A stretch of DNA of 41,789 nt from positions 1-41,789 of the forward strand of contig NZ_VDMP01000016.1 of the NCBI RefSeq assembly GCF_006335005.1, read 5' to 3'. Shown piece after piece: positions 14,096 through 20,788 of this stretch. This stretch comes from Nocardioides albidus (GTDB lineage: Bacteria > Actinomycetota > Actinomycetes > Propionibacteriales > Nocardioidaceae). The notes beneath the pieces were generated by a model, which made no database searches, had not been told where the DNA came from, and saw only the letters and a program-made list of their open reading frames with translations. Within the stretch, counting starts at the first letter, position 1. Every line of letters begins with the position of its first letter. A program made the translations under genes and the position numbers.

Positions 14096-14782
14096 ATGGC
14101 GTTCCCCCCACCCCCGCCCGCTCCGGCGTCGTACCCGGCCCTGCCGCGGACCGCCCACCGGCCCGGGTCGTCGGCCGCGGTCGCTCTCAGCCTGCTCGCC
14201 CTGCTCCTGATCGCCGATCTGGTGCTCTTCGTCCTTCCCTCGTGGCTCCTCGTCGAGGGTCGCGCGGCTCGGTCCGGCAGTCTCACGCTCAGCCTCGGGG
14301 TGCTGCTGAGCGTGCTGTACGCCGGCCTGGTCGCGCTCATCGGCCGGACGACCGTGCGCAGGCTGGTCGCGGCCCTGGTCGCGCTGTCGGTGATCCCGAT
14401 CCATCTGGCGCTGACCGTCGTGGTCCGTGTGACCGCGTTCCACCACGTCCAGGACATCGTCGCCGTGACCACCAGCGTGGGCGTCGTCTCGTCGCTGCTC
14501 TGCCTCGTCGCGTGGGGCATCGCACGACGCGACGGTGCGCTCTGGACCATCGGCCTCGTCGCACTGCCGATCGCCACCGTCGTCCAATGGCTGGCGCGCG
14601 ACGATCTGAGCGACCTGCTCCACGAGCTGGGGGGCGGAGGACGCGCCCGCGGCCCGCTGGTCGCCTGGACGATCCTGTGGCTGTGGAACACCGCACAGGT
14701 GCTCGCGACAGGCGCGCTGTGCTTCGCGATCGACCGGCTCACGTCCCCGAACACGACGACGGCCCGCCACCCTCGCGGGTGA
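14096..14782 (+). CDS. Proline-start polytopic membrane protein, unknown function
   Basis: A 228-residue protein that begins [17 protein letters not shown] and then has six hydrophobic segments at about 29-51, 63-82, 89-108, 117-136, 145-165 and 190-215. I do not recognise a family; the Pro-rich cytoplasmic start is common in actinobacterial envelope proteins. ATG 14096 has GGGAGG about 8 nt upstream. The gene is divergent from ispH and convergent with rplQ, and its last bases form one arm of the shared terminator. Confidence 0.7.
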   Translation: MAFPPPPPAPASYPALPRTAHRPGSSAAVALSLLALLLIADLVLFVLPSWLLVEGRAARSGSLTLSLGVLLSVLYAGLVALIGRTTVRRLVAALVALSVIPIHLALTVVVRVTAFHHVQDIVAVTTSVGVVSSLLCLVAWGIARRDGALWTIGLVALPIATVVQWLARDDLSDLLHELGGGGRARGPLVAWTILWLWNTAQVLATGALCFAIDRLTSPNTTTARHPRG

Positions 14783-14792
14783 CGGGCCGTCG
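14757..14792. terminator. Bidirectional terminator between convergent genes
   Basis: A perfect 10-bp stem, CGACGGCCCG (14757-14766) and CGGGCCGTCG (14783-14792), encloses an inner CACCC/GGGTG stem. It spans the stop codon of the plus-strand membrane gene and lies 13 nt past the rplQ stop, so it can serve both strands. Confidence 0.8.
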
Positions 14793-14804
14793 GGGAGCCG
14801 GAGC

Positions 14805-15386
14805 TCAGGCCTTCTCGGTGTCCTCGGCGGACTCCTCGGCGGGCGCCTCCTCGGCAGCCTCCTCGGTGACCTCAGCCTCGGCCTCGCGGGCCTCGACCTC
14901 GGTGGCCTCGGTCTCCTCGACCTCGGTCTCCTCGGCCTGCGGGGCCTCCTCAGCCGGAGCCTCCTCGACCGGAGCCGGGGCGGCCTTCGTGGCCTTCGGC
15001 GCGGACGGCTTGAACGCCTCGGTCACCAGCTCGATGACCGCCATGGGGGCGTTGTCGCCCGCCCGGTTGCCGATCTTGGTGATCCGGGTGTAGCCACCGG
15101 GACGCTCGGCGAAGGTCGGGGCGATGTCCTCGAACAGGGTGTGGACGACGCCCTTGTCGCGGATGTCCTTGAGGACCTCGCGACGCTGGTGCAGCGGGTT
15201 CTCGCCGGCGTGGGCCTTCTTCGCCTTGGTGATCAGCTTCTCGGCGTACGGGCGCAGGATGCGCGCCTTGGCCTCGGTGGTCGTGATCCGGCCGTGCTCG
15301 AAGAGCGCGGTGGCCAGGTTCGACAGGATGAGGCGCTGGTGCGCGGCGCCACCGCCGAGGCGGGGACCCTTCTTGGGCTTGGGCAT
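14805..15386 (-). CDS. rplQ: 50S ribosomal protein L17
   Basis: A 193-residue L17. The conserved core is residues 1-125, from [19 protein letters not shown] through [22 protein letters not shown]. After this comes a long tail of about 65 residues made almost only of Ala, Glu, Pro and Thr, a disordered acidic extension seen in several actinobacteria; bacterial L17 is usually near 120-130 residues. L17 sits near the exit-tunnel side of the large subunit. It is the last gene of the alpha cluster, separated from rpoA by an unusually long 373-bp gap with palindromic repeats. Confidence 0.95.
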   Translation of the reverse strand: MPKPKKGPRLGGGAAHQRLILSNLATALFEHGRITTTEAKARILRPYAEKLITKAKKAHAGENPLHQRREVLKDIRDKGVVHTLFEDIAPTFAERPGGYTRITKIGNRAGDNAPMAVIELVTEAFKPSAPKATKAAPAPVEEAPAEEAPQAEETEVEETEATEVEAREAEAEVTEEAAEEAPAEESAEDTEKA

Positions 15387-15462
15387 CTTGATCTCTCTTT
15401 CCTGCCCGGCCGTACGAGGTACCGGGTGCTAGGTCCGGCCGTGTCAGGTACCGGAATCTGAA

Positions 15463-15482
15463 CCGGAGCGAGACTGCTCCGG
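15463..15482. other. Small hairpin upstream of rplQ
   Basis: CCGGAGC (15463-15469) and GCTCCGG (15476-15482) form a 7-bp stem with a 6-nt loop in the rpoA-rplQ gap, about 77 nt upstream of the rplQ start. A role in the rplQ leader is possible but unproven. Confidence 0.5.
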
Positions 15483-15551
15483 CGATGCTGCAGGTGGTGC
15501 TGTGTGCTGCCGCCAGACCGACGGTGGTCCTACGGGAGCCAACCGCGGCGT

Positions 15552-15598
15552 GGCAGCGTGTCGCCCTGCGGCGAAGCCTCGTCGACTGGCGACACGCT
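15552..15598. repeat. Palindromic repeat, short copy
   Basis: AGCGTGTCGCC (15555-15565) pairs with GGCGACACGCT (15588-15598) to form an 11-bp stem. Bases 15552-15578 are identical (27 of 27) to 15662-15688 in the second copy. Together with that copy it looks like a REP/MITE-type intergenic element between rpoA and rplQ. Confidence 0.8.
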
Positions 15599-15661
15599 CA
15601 CGCTATGAACTTGTCCTGCCGCCGGGCCATCTCTAGCCCAGCGAAACTCGACTGCGAGGCC

Positions 15662-15745
15662 GGCAGCGTGTCGCCCTGCGGCGAAGCCGCTCGGTGCGCG
15701 AGCCCGGGCCAGCGGCCCGGGCGAGTGCACCGAAGGCGACACGCT
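15662..15745. repeat. Palindromic repeat, long copy with nested stems
   Basis: The outer arms AGCGTGTCGCC (15665-15675) and GGCGACACGCT (15735-15745) match the short copy. Inside are two further nested inverted pairs, TCGGTGC/GCACCGA and GCCCGGGCC/GGCCCGGGC. It begins 14 nt past the rpoA stop, so in RNA it may end or stabilise the rpoA transcript. Confidence 0.8.
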
Positions 15746-15759
15746 CGGCCAAATTCAAC

Positions 15760-16782
15760 TCAGAACTCTTCGGACTCGATGAACGACTCGTCGTCGTCCT
15801 CGTCGTCGGAGTAGTTCGCCAGGGCGGCCGACGGGTCGAAGCCTGGCGCGCTGTCCTTGAGGGAGAGGCCCATCTCGTGCAGCTTGGCCTTGACCTCGTC
15901 GATGGACTTCGCACCGAAGTTGCGGATGTCCAGCAGGTCCTGCTCCGAGCGGCTGAGGAGCTCACCCACGGTGTGGATGCCCTCCCGCTTGAGGCAGTTG
16001 TAGGAGCGAACGGTCAGCTGCAGGTCCTCGACCGGGAGGGCGAGGTCGGCGGCGAGCTGCTCGTCGACGGGCGAGGGGCCGATGTCGATGCCCTCGGCCT
16101 CGACGTTGAGCTCACGGGCCAGGCCGAAGAGCTCGACCAGCGTCTTTCCGGCCGACGCGATGGCGTCGCGGGGCAGGATGGACGGCTTGGTCTCGACGTC
16201 GATGACGAGCTTGTCGAAGTCGGTGCGCTGCTCGACGCGGGTGGCCTCGACCTTGTAGGTCACCTTGAGGACGGGGCTGTAGATCGAGTCGACCGGGATC
16301 CGGCCGATCTCGTTGTCGGCGCCCTTGTTCTGGACGGCCGAGACGTAGCCGCGGCCGCGCTCGACGACGAGCTCGAGCTCGAGCTTGCCGTTGTCGGAGA
16401 GGGTGGCGATCTTCAGGTCGGGGTTGTGGACCTCGACGCCGGCGGGCGGCGCGATGTCGGCACCCGTGACGTCACCGGCACCCGACTTGCGCAGGTACAT
16501 GGTGACCGGCTCGTCGTGCTCGGAGGAGACGACGAGGCCCTTGAGGTTGAGGATGATCTCGGTGACATCCTCCTTGACGCCCTCGATGGTCGAGAACTCG
16601 TGGAGGACGCCGTCGATCTTGATGCTCGTGACGGAGGCACCGGGGATCGAGGAGAGGAGGGTACGACGCAGCGAGTTGCCGAGCGTGTAGCCGAAGCCGG
16701 GCTCGAGGGGCTCGATGACGAAGCGCGACCGGAACTGGTCGACGGTCTCCTCCGAGAGGGTGGGGCGCTGTGCGATGAGCAC
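15760..16782 (-). CDS. rpoA: DNA-directed RNA polymerase subunit alpha
   Basis: A 340-residue alpha subunit. The N-terminal domain (about 1-230) dimerises and holds beta and beta'; it begins with [20 protein letters not shown] and contains [21 protein letters not shown] linker at 230-250 leads to the C-terminal domain (about 255-320), with [15 protein letters not shown] and [16 protein letters not shown], which contacts UP elements and activators. The tail is acidic ([15 protein letters not shown]), usual for actinobacteria. A 113-bp gap with a strong hairpin separates it from rpsD. Confidence 0.97.
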   Translation of the reverse strand: MLIAQRPTLSEETVDQFRSRFVIEPLEPGFGYTLGNSLRRTLLSSIPGASVTSIKIDGVLHEFSTIEGVKEDVTEIILNLKGLVVSSEHDEPVTMYLRKSGAGDVTGADIAPPAGVEVHNPDLKIATLSDNGKLELELVVERGRGYVSAVQNKGADNEIGRIPVDSIYSPVLKVTYKVEATRVEQRTDFDKLVIDVETKPSILPRDAIASAGKTLVELFGLARELNVEAEGIDIGPSPVDEQLAADLALPVEDLQLTVRSYNCLKREGIHTVGELLSRSEQDLLDIRNFGAKSIDEVKAKLHEMGLSLKDSAPGFDPSAALANYSDDEDDDESFIESEEF

Positions 16783-16858
16783 TTGTTTCGTTCCTTTCCG
16801 GGCCGACCGCTATATGAGGACCCAGACGTGGTGCGGAATGGAGAAGAGATGAGCGGAG

Positions 16859-16888
16859 GCAGTCGGGGGCGTCGCCGCCCCCGACTGC
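16859..16888 (-). terminator. Strong hairpin between rpsD and rpoA
   Basis: GCAGTCGGGGGCG (16859-16871) and CGCCCCCGACTGC (16876-16888) form a perfect 13-bp stem with a 4-nt loop, 7 nt past the rpsD stop. There is no U run. It could be a partial terminator, an attenuator or an RNA-processing/stability signal that sets rpoA output relative to the upstream ribosomal genes. Confidence 0.65.
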
Positions 16889-16895
16889 AAGGGCA

Positions 16896-17504
16896 CTACT
16901 TCTTGGAGTAGTACTCCACGATGAGCTGCTCCTGGATCGGCATGTCGATCTGCTCGCGCACGGGCACCTGGTGGACCAGGATGCGCATGCGGTTGGGGAG
17001 CGCCTCGAGCCAGGCCGGCACGATCCGCTCGCCGTGGGTCTCGCGAGCCACGATGAACGGGGTCATCTCGAGCGACTTCTCGCGCACGTCGATGATGTCG
17101 TACTGGGTGACCTGGAAGGAGGGGATGTCGACCTTCCGACCGTTGACCAGGAAGTGACCGTGGGTCACCAGCTGGCGGGCGTGGCGGCGCGTGCGGGCGA
17201 AGCCGGCGCGGTAGACCACGTTGTCGAGGCGGCACTCCAGGAGCTGGAGCAGGTTGTCGCCGGTCTTGCCCTGGCGACGGGCAGCCTCTTCGTAGTAGCG
17301 GTGGAACTGCTTCTCCAGCACGCCGTAGGTGAAGCGGGCCTTCTGCTTCTCCTGCAGCTGGTTGCGGTACTCGCTCTCCTTGACCCGCGCGCGGCCGTGC
17401 TGGCCGGGAGGGTAGGGGCGCTTCTCGAAGGCGGCGTCGCCGCCGACGAGGTCGACGCCGAGACGGCGCGACTTCTTGGTCAGGGGTCCGGTGTAACGGG
17501 CCAT
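16896..17504 (-). CDS. rpsD: 30S ribosomal protein S4
   Basis: A 202-residue S4, normal length. It starts MARYTGPLTKKSRRLG and has the S4 RNA-binding domain (about 92-155: CRLDNVVYRAGFARTRRHARQLVTHGHFLVNGRKVDIPS). The N-terminal Cys cluster of zinc-type S4 is absent (zinc-free type). S4 is a primary 16S-rRNA binder and 30S assembly initiator. In other bacteria it represses the alpha operon by binding its mRNA; no such site can be assigned here. Confidence 0.96.
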   Translation of the reverse strand: MARYTGPLTKKSRRLGVDLVGGDAAFEKRPYPPGQHGRARVKESEYRNQLQEKQKARFTYGVLEKQFHRYYEEAARRQGKTGDNLLQLLECRLDNVVYRAGFARTRRHARQLVTHGHFLVNGRKVDIPSFQVTQYDIIDVREKSLEMTPFIVARETHGERIVPAWLEALPNRMRILVHQVPVREQIDMPIQEQLIVEYYSKK

Positions 17505-17544
17505 TGAAGTTCTCCTCTAAGTCCTGGAACCGACGCTCAGACGC

Positions 17545-17946
17545 TCAGACGCGCCGGCGCTTCGGGGGGCGGCAGCCGTTGTGCGGGGCGGGGGTCACGT
17601 CCTGGATGGTGCCGACCTCGAGGCCGATCGCACCCAGCGAGCGGATCGCCGTCTCGCGGCCCGAGCCCGGGCCCTTGACGAAGACGTCGATCTTCTTCAT
17701 TCCGTGCTCCATCGCCCGGCGTCCAGCGGCCTCGGCGGCCATCTGAGCGGCGTACGGGGTGGACTTGCGGGAGCCCTTGAAGCCGACGGTGCCGGCAGAG
17801 GCCCACGAGATCACCGCACCGGTCGGGTCGGTGATCGTGACGATCGTGTTGTTGAACGTGCTCTTGATGTGGGCCTCGCCCTGAGCGACGTTCTTCTTCT
17901 CCTTGCGGCGGACCTTCTTGGCGCCCGCGCGAGCCTTGGGAGGCAT
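17545..17946 (-). CDS. rpsK: 30S ribosomal protein S11
   Basis: A 133-residue S11, normal length. Recognisable blocks are [37 protein letters not shown] and the C-terminal [17 protein letters not shown], the family signature. It sits on the 30S platform and contacts mRNA near the E site. It lies 61 bp downstream of rpsM and 40 bp upstream of rpsD in the alpha cluster. Confidence 0.97.
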   Translation of the reverse strand: MPPKARAGAKKVRRKEKKNVAQGEAHIKSTFNNTIVTITDPTGAVISWASAGTVGFKGSRKSTPYAAQMAAEAAGRRAMEHGMKKIDVFVKGPGSGRETAIRSLGAIGLEVGTIQDVTPAPHNGCRPPKRRRV

Positions 17947-18007
17947 GCGTTATCTCCTTGAGAAAGCTGGTCTGTGGTAGGAGGCGGTGCTGAGCCGTCG
18001 GCTCAGA

Positions 18008-18382
18008 TCACTTCGCCTTCTTCTTGCCGGCAACCGTGCGCTTCGGGCCCTTGCGGGTGCGAGCGTTGGTCTTGGTGCGCTGACCGCGGACCGGAAGGCC
18101 CATGCGGTGGCGGCGACCCTGGTAGCTGCCGATCTCGATCTTGCGACGGATGTCGGCCTGAACCTCACGACGGAGGTCACCCTCGATCTTGAAGTTCGCC
18201 TCGATCTCGTCGCGGAGCTTGACCAGTTCCTCGTCACCCAGCTCGTGGACGCGAAGGTCCGGGCTGACGCCGGTGGCCTTCAGCAGCTGCTGGGCGCGGG
18301 TACGGCCGATGCCGTAGATGTAGGTGAGTGCGACCTCGATGCGCTTGTCGCGCGGCAGGTCGACTCCGACGAGGCGTGCCAT
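18008..18382 (-). CDS. rpsM: 30S ribosomal protein S13
   Basis: A 124-residue S13, normal length. It begins [20 protein letters not shown] and has the helix-two-turns-helix region [12 protein letters not shown] plus the tail block [20 protein letters not shown] followed by a Lys-rich end. It forms bridges to the 50S subunit and touches P-site tRNA. The gap to rpmJ upstream is 158 bp. Confidence 0.97.
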   Translation of the reverse strand: MARLVGVDLPRDKRIEVALTYIYGIGRTRAQQLLKATGVSPDLRVHELGDEELVKLRDEIEANFKIEGDLRREVQADIRRKIEIGSYQGRRHRMGLPVRGQRTKTNARTRKGPKRTVAGKKKAK

Positions 18383-18482
18383 GGTGGCTTCCCTTTCGAA
18401 CAGTCACGGTGGTCTGGTCGTGATGCATCCGGGCAGGTGTTGCGTCGTGCCCAGCTCCGGCCATCCGCTCCGGAGGTGATTC

Positions 18483-18498
18483 GCCGTCGTACGACGGC
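18483..18498. repeat. 16-bp perfect palindrome in the rpmJ-rpsM gap
   Basis: GCCGTCGTACGACGGC is a perfect palindrome in the 158-bp space between rpmJ and rpsM. Its 10-bp core GTCGTACGAC occurs again 21 bp upstream of rpsJ (38192-38201). It could be a protein-binding site or chance in high-GC DNA. Confidence 0.6.
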
Positions 18499-18540
18499 TA
18501 AGCGATCACGTTGATGAGGTATTCAGTTGTAGGCGGGGTC

Positions 18541-18654
18541 TCAGCCCTGGCGCTGCTTGTGGCGCGGGTTCTCGCAGATGACCATGACGCGGCCGTGGCG
18601 ACGGATCACCTTGCACTTGTCACAGATCGGCTTCACGCTCGGGTTGACCTTCAT
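18541..18654 (-). CDS. rpmJ: 50S ribosomal protein L36
   Basis: A 37-residue protein that begins [19 protein letters not shown] and ends [13 protein letters not shown]. The zinc ligands CxxC (Cys11, Cys14), Cys27 and His32 are present, so this is the zinc-containing form. It is the smallest ribosomal protein and sits at the base of the 50S stalk. It follows infA by 44 bp, the usual infA-rpmJ-rpsM order. Confidence 0.95.
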   Translation of the reverse strand: MKVNPSVKPICDKCKVIRRHGRVMVICENPRHKQRQG

Positions 18655-18698
18655 GTCAGCCCTTTCTTGCTAGTGGCGGGAAGTGACGCCGATGGGCG

Positions 18699-18920
18699 TC
18701 ACTTGTAGCGGTAGACGATCCGCCCGCGCGAGAGGTCGTACGGCGACAGCTCCACCACCACGCGGTCCTCGGGGAGGATCCGGATGTAGTGCTGGCGCAT
18801 CTTGCCGCTGATGTGGGCAAGGACCTTGTGGCCGTTGCTCAGCTCCACGCGGAACATGGCGTTCGGAAGGGCCTCCACGACGGAGCCCTCCATCTCGATG
18901 ACGCCTTCTTTCTTCGCCAT
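18699..18920 (-). CDS. infA: Translation initiation factor IF-1
   Basis: A 73-residue S1-like OB-fold protein of normal length: [40 protein letters not shown] and the terminal [12 protein letters not shown]. It binds the A site of the 30S subunit during initiation. It is the first gene of the alpha cluster here, because the region upstream (18921-19214) is a divergent gap and not map or secY. No clear Shine-Dalgarno is seen. Confidence 0.97.
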   Translation of the reverse strand: MAKKEGVIEMEGSVVEALPNAMFRVELSNGHKVLAHISGKMRQHYIRILPEDRVVVELSPYDLSRGRIVYRYK

Positions 18921-19214
18921 GTCTCACAATCTGCTCGGGGATGTTGTGTCTACCGGTGGTCCGGGAACCTCTCAGTTTGCCCTTGGCGACCGAGTGGACC
19001 TCGTGGGCCGTGCACCACACACGGAACCCACGTTGGACCGACACGCCAGTCTATGGCGCGGCCCCAGCGAACTCCCAATCCCCGACGTCGAGCCAGGGCG
19101 TCGCCGCGCGCCCCGATGTCCGAATCTGGTGAAACCCCGATGAATGTCGGATACCGTCGCCGCCTGGGCGCGGAATGCAGTTCCGCCGAGTCGCGGGAAC
19201 CGCGGGAGGGCAAC
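18921..19214. other. Divergent intergenic region between infA and a membrane gene
   Basis: This 294-bp stretch must carry the alpha-cluster promoter (minus strand) and the promoter of the plus-strand membrane gene. TAGACA at 18952-18947 is a weak -10 candidate for infA, with no convincing -35. Open frames across it are not protein-like. I see no RNA gene here. Confidence 0.4.
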
Positions 19215-19568
19215 GTGCACGGCACCCGGCTGCTGGCCTTCGTGGTGGCAGGACTCATCTGGATCGCGGCCACCTATTTGACCTTCCGGGGCCCGAGCCC
19301 CATCCTCGGGCTCATCGCAGCGTCCTACGTCGCCTTCTCCAGCATCGCGATGAGCATCCCCGGGCGACGCCTCGGCCAGACCCTCGCGGTGCTGTGGGCA
19401 CTCGCAGTCCTTCTCCTGGGGACGGTCGCCTACCTGGCGGAGTCCGGGATCTGGGGAGCGATCTACGTCGGGACTCTTGTGGGCACGGTGTTGTTCGGGC
19501 TCTGGATCGGCACCGGTCTCGCCATCGAGCATCTGTTGCGCTCTGGCCGCCAACGGCCACACTCCTGA
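19215..19568 (+). CDS. Small membrane protein, unknown function
   Basis: A 117-residue protein with four hydrophobic segments: LLAFVVAGLIWIAATYLTF, PILGLIAASYVAFSSIAM, LAVLWALAVLLLGTVAYL and IWGAIYVGTLVGTVLFGLWI. No family recognised. GTG 19215 is chosen because GGGAGGG ends 4 nt upstream; the alternative ATG 19140 would add 25 residues unlike protein and has no ribosome site. It is convergent with the LLM oxidoreductase and shares a terminator with it. Confidence 0.65.
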   Translation: MHGTRLLAFVVAGLIWIAATYLTFRGPSPILGLIAASYVAFSSIAMSIPGRRLGQTLAVLWALAVLLLGTVAYLAESGIWGAIYVGTLVGTVLFGLWIGTGLAIEHLLRSGRQRPHS

Positions 19569-19588
19569 CCCGGGCGAGGCGGGTCAGG
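19564..19588. terminator. Bidirectional terminator containing both stop codons
   Basis: CCTGACCCG (19564-19572) and CGGGTCAGG (19580-19588) form a perfect 9-bp stem with a 7-nt loop. The TGA stop of the plus gene (19566-19568) and the TGA stop of the minus gene (19586-19584) are symmetric parts of the two arms. Confidence 0.75.
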
Positions 19589-20630
19589 CGGCCAGGAGCT
19601 CCAAGGTGCGCTCACGGGCGGGCGAGGTGCGCGGATCCGTGCCGCGCAGAGCGCCGCCGACAGGGTTGACCATCACCTCGTCGACGCCGTACGACGCCGC
19701 GAGCTCGCTCACCCGGGACCGTGCGCTCTCGGCGTCGCCGATCACCCAGCGCCGCCGCATGGCGTCGATCAGGCTCTCGTGTGCCTCGGGCAGGCCGGCG
19801 TCCACGATCGTCTCGGCGTCCTCGACGGTGCGCTGGGCGACGAGCGGCTGGCCGGTGCGTAGCGCGAGCATCTGCAGCAGCTGGGGCAGCGCGAGGCGCT
19901 GAGCCTGCTCGGTGGTGTCGGCCACCGAGGCGTTCACGGTGAGGAAGGTGCGCGGCTCGGCGAGCCGGTCGGACGGCTGGAAGGTCGAGCGGTACAGCTC
20001 CAGGGCCTCGGCGGTGCCGGAGCCGGAGAAGTGGTGGGCGAAGACGTAGGGCATGCCCTTGGCCGCGGCGAGGCGGGCGGAGTAGTCGGAGGAGCCGAGC
20101 AGCCAGATCTGCGGCACCGACCGTGCCGCCGGGGTGGCGCGCAGGACGTGCTGGGCCCCGCGCAGGGCCAGCCCGACACCGGCCGGCTCCATCATGGCGA
20201 GCACGTTGTCGACGTACTCCGGGAAGTGGGTGACCGCCTCGTCGCTCACTCCGCCGGCTCCGTGCCGCAGCGCCCAGCTCGTGACCGGGTCGGTGCCCGG
20301 CGCGCGCCCGATGCCGAGGTCGATCCGGCCCGGGAAGGCCGCCTCCAGCAGCGCGAACTGCTCGGCGACCACCAGCGGCGCGTGGTTGGGCAGCATCACG
20401 CCGCCCGAACCGACCCGGATCCGCTCGGTCGCCGACGCCACCAGGCCGATCAGGACGGGCGGGTTCGTGGCCGCGACCGCCGGCATGTTGTGGTGCTCGG
20501 CCAGCCAGAAGCGGCGGTAGCCCAGCCGGTCGGCGGTCCGGGCCAGGTCGAGGGTGGCGGCGAGCGCGTCCCCCGTGGACTGGTCGCTGCGGACGGGGAC
20601 GAGGTCGAGGACGGAGAGCGCGAGAGACAT
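19584..20630 (-). CDS. LLM-class (luciferase-like) flavin-dependent oxidoreductase
   Basis: A 348-residue TIM-barrel monooxygenase-type protein. Family blocks: [94 protein letters not shown] and [12 protein letters not shown]. These match the 'MsnO8/YhbW-like' group of LLM flavoproteins, which use FMN or F420; the substrate is unknown. ATG 20630 gives the family N-terminus; ATG 20663 is an in-frame alternative with 11 more residues. It lies in the segment inserted between map and infA. Confidence 0.85.
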   Translation of the reverse strand: MSLALSVLDLVPVRSDQSTGDALAATLDLARTADRLGYRRFWLAEHHNMPAVAATNPPVLIGLVASATERIRVGSGGVMLPNHAPLVVAEQFALLEAAFPGRIDLGIGRAPGTDPVTSWALRHGAGGVSDEAVTHFPEYVDNVLAMMEPAGVGLALRGAQHVLRATPAARSVPQIWLLGSSDYSARLAAAKGMPYVFAHHFSGSGTAEALELYRSTFQPSDRLAEPRTFLTVNASVADTTEQAQRLALPQLLQMLALRTGQPLVAQRTVEDAETIVDAGLPEAHESLIDAMRRRWVIGDAESARSRVSELAASYGVDEVMVNPVGGALRGTDPRTSPARERTLELLAA

Positions 20631-20679
20631 CGTCAGGTCCAAGGCGCTGGGCGCTCCCGGCATTCCCGCTGAGCGTCCC

Positions 20680-20773
20680 GCGGTTTCATCACGGCATGTA
20701 GGCCAACCGGCGGTTCTGTAGCGGAGTTCCCCCGGGGCAGCGGGGACTCACCTACATCCCGTGATGAAACCGC
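20680..20773. repeat. 94-bp inverted-repeat element between two genes
   Basis: The arm GCGGTTTCATCACGG (20680-20694) pairs perfectly with 20759-20773, and after one mismatch ATGTAGG (20696-20702) pairs with CCTACAT (20751-20757). The 22 paired bases enclose a 48-nt GC-rich loop with its own weaker stem. It starts 16 nt past the ABC-transporter stop, so it may act as terminator; length and symmetry also fit a palindromic dispersed repeat. Confidence 0.75.
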
Positions 20774-20788
20774 ACGCCCCGAGCAGCC

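Noticed and set aside
13039..15093. Long plus-strand frame opposite ispH and rplQ
   Set aside because: Low-complexity antisense shadow; both opposite genes are certain.
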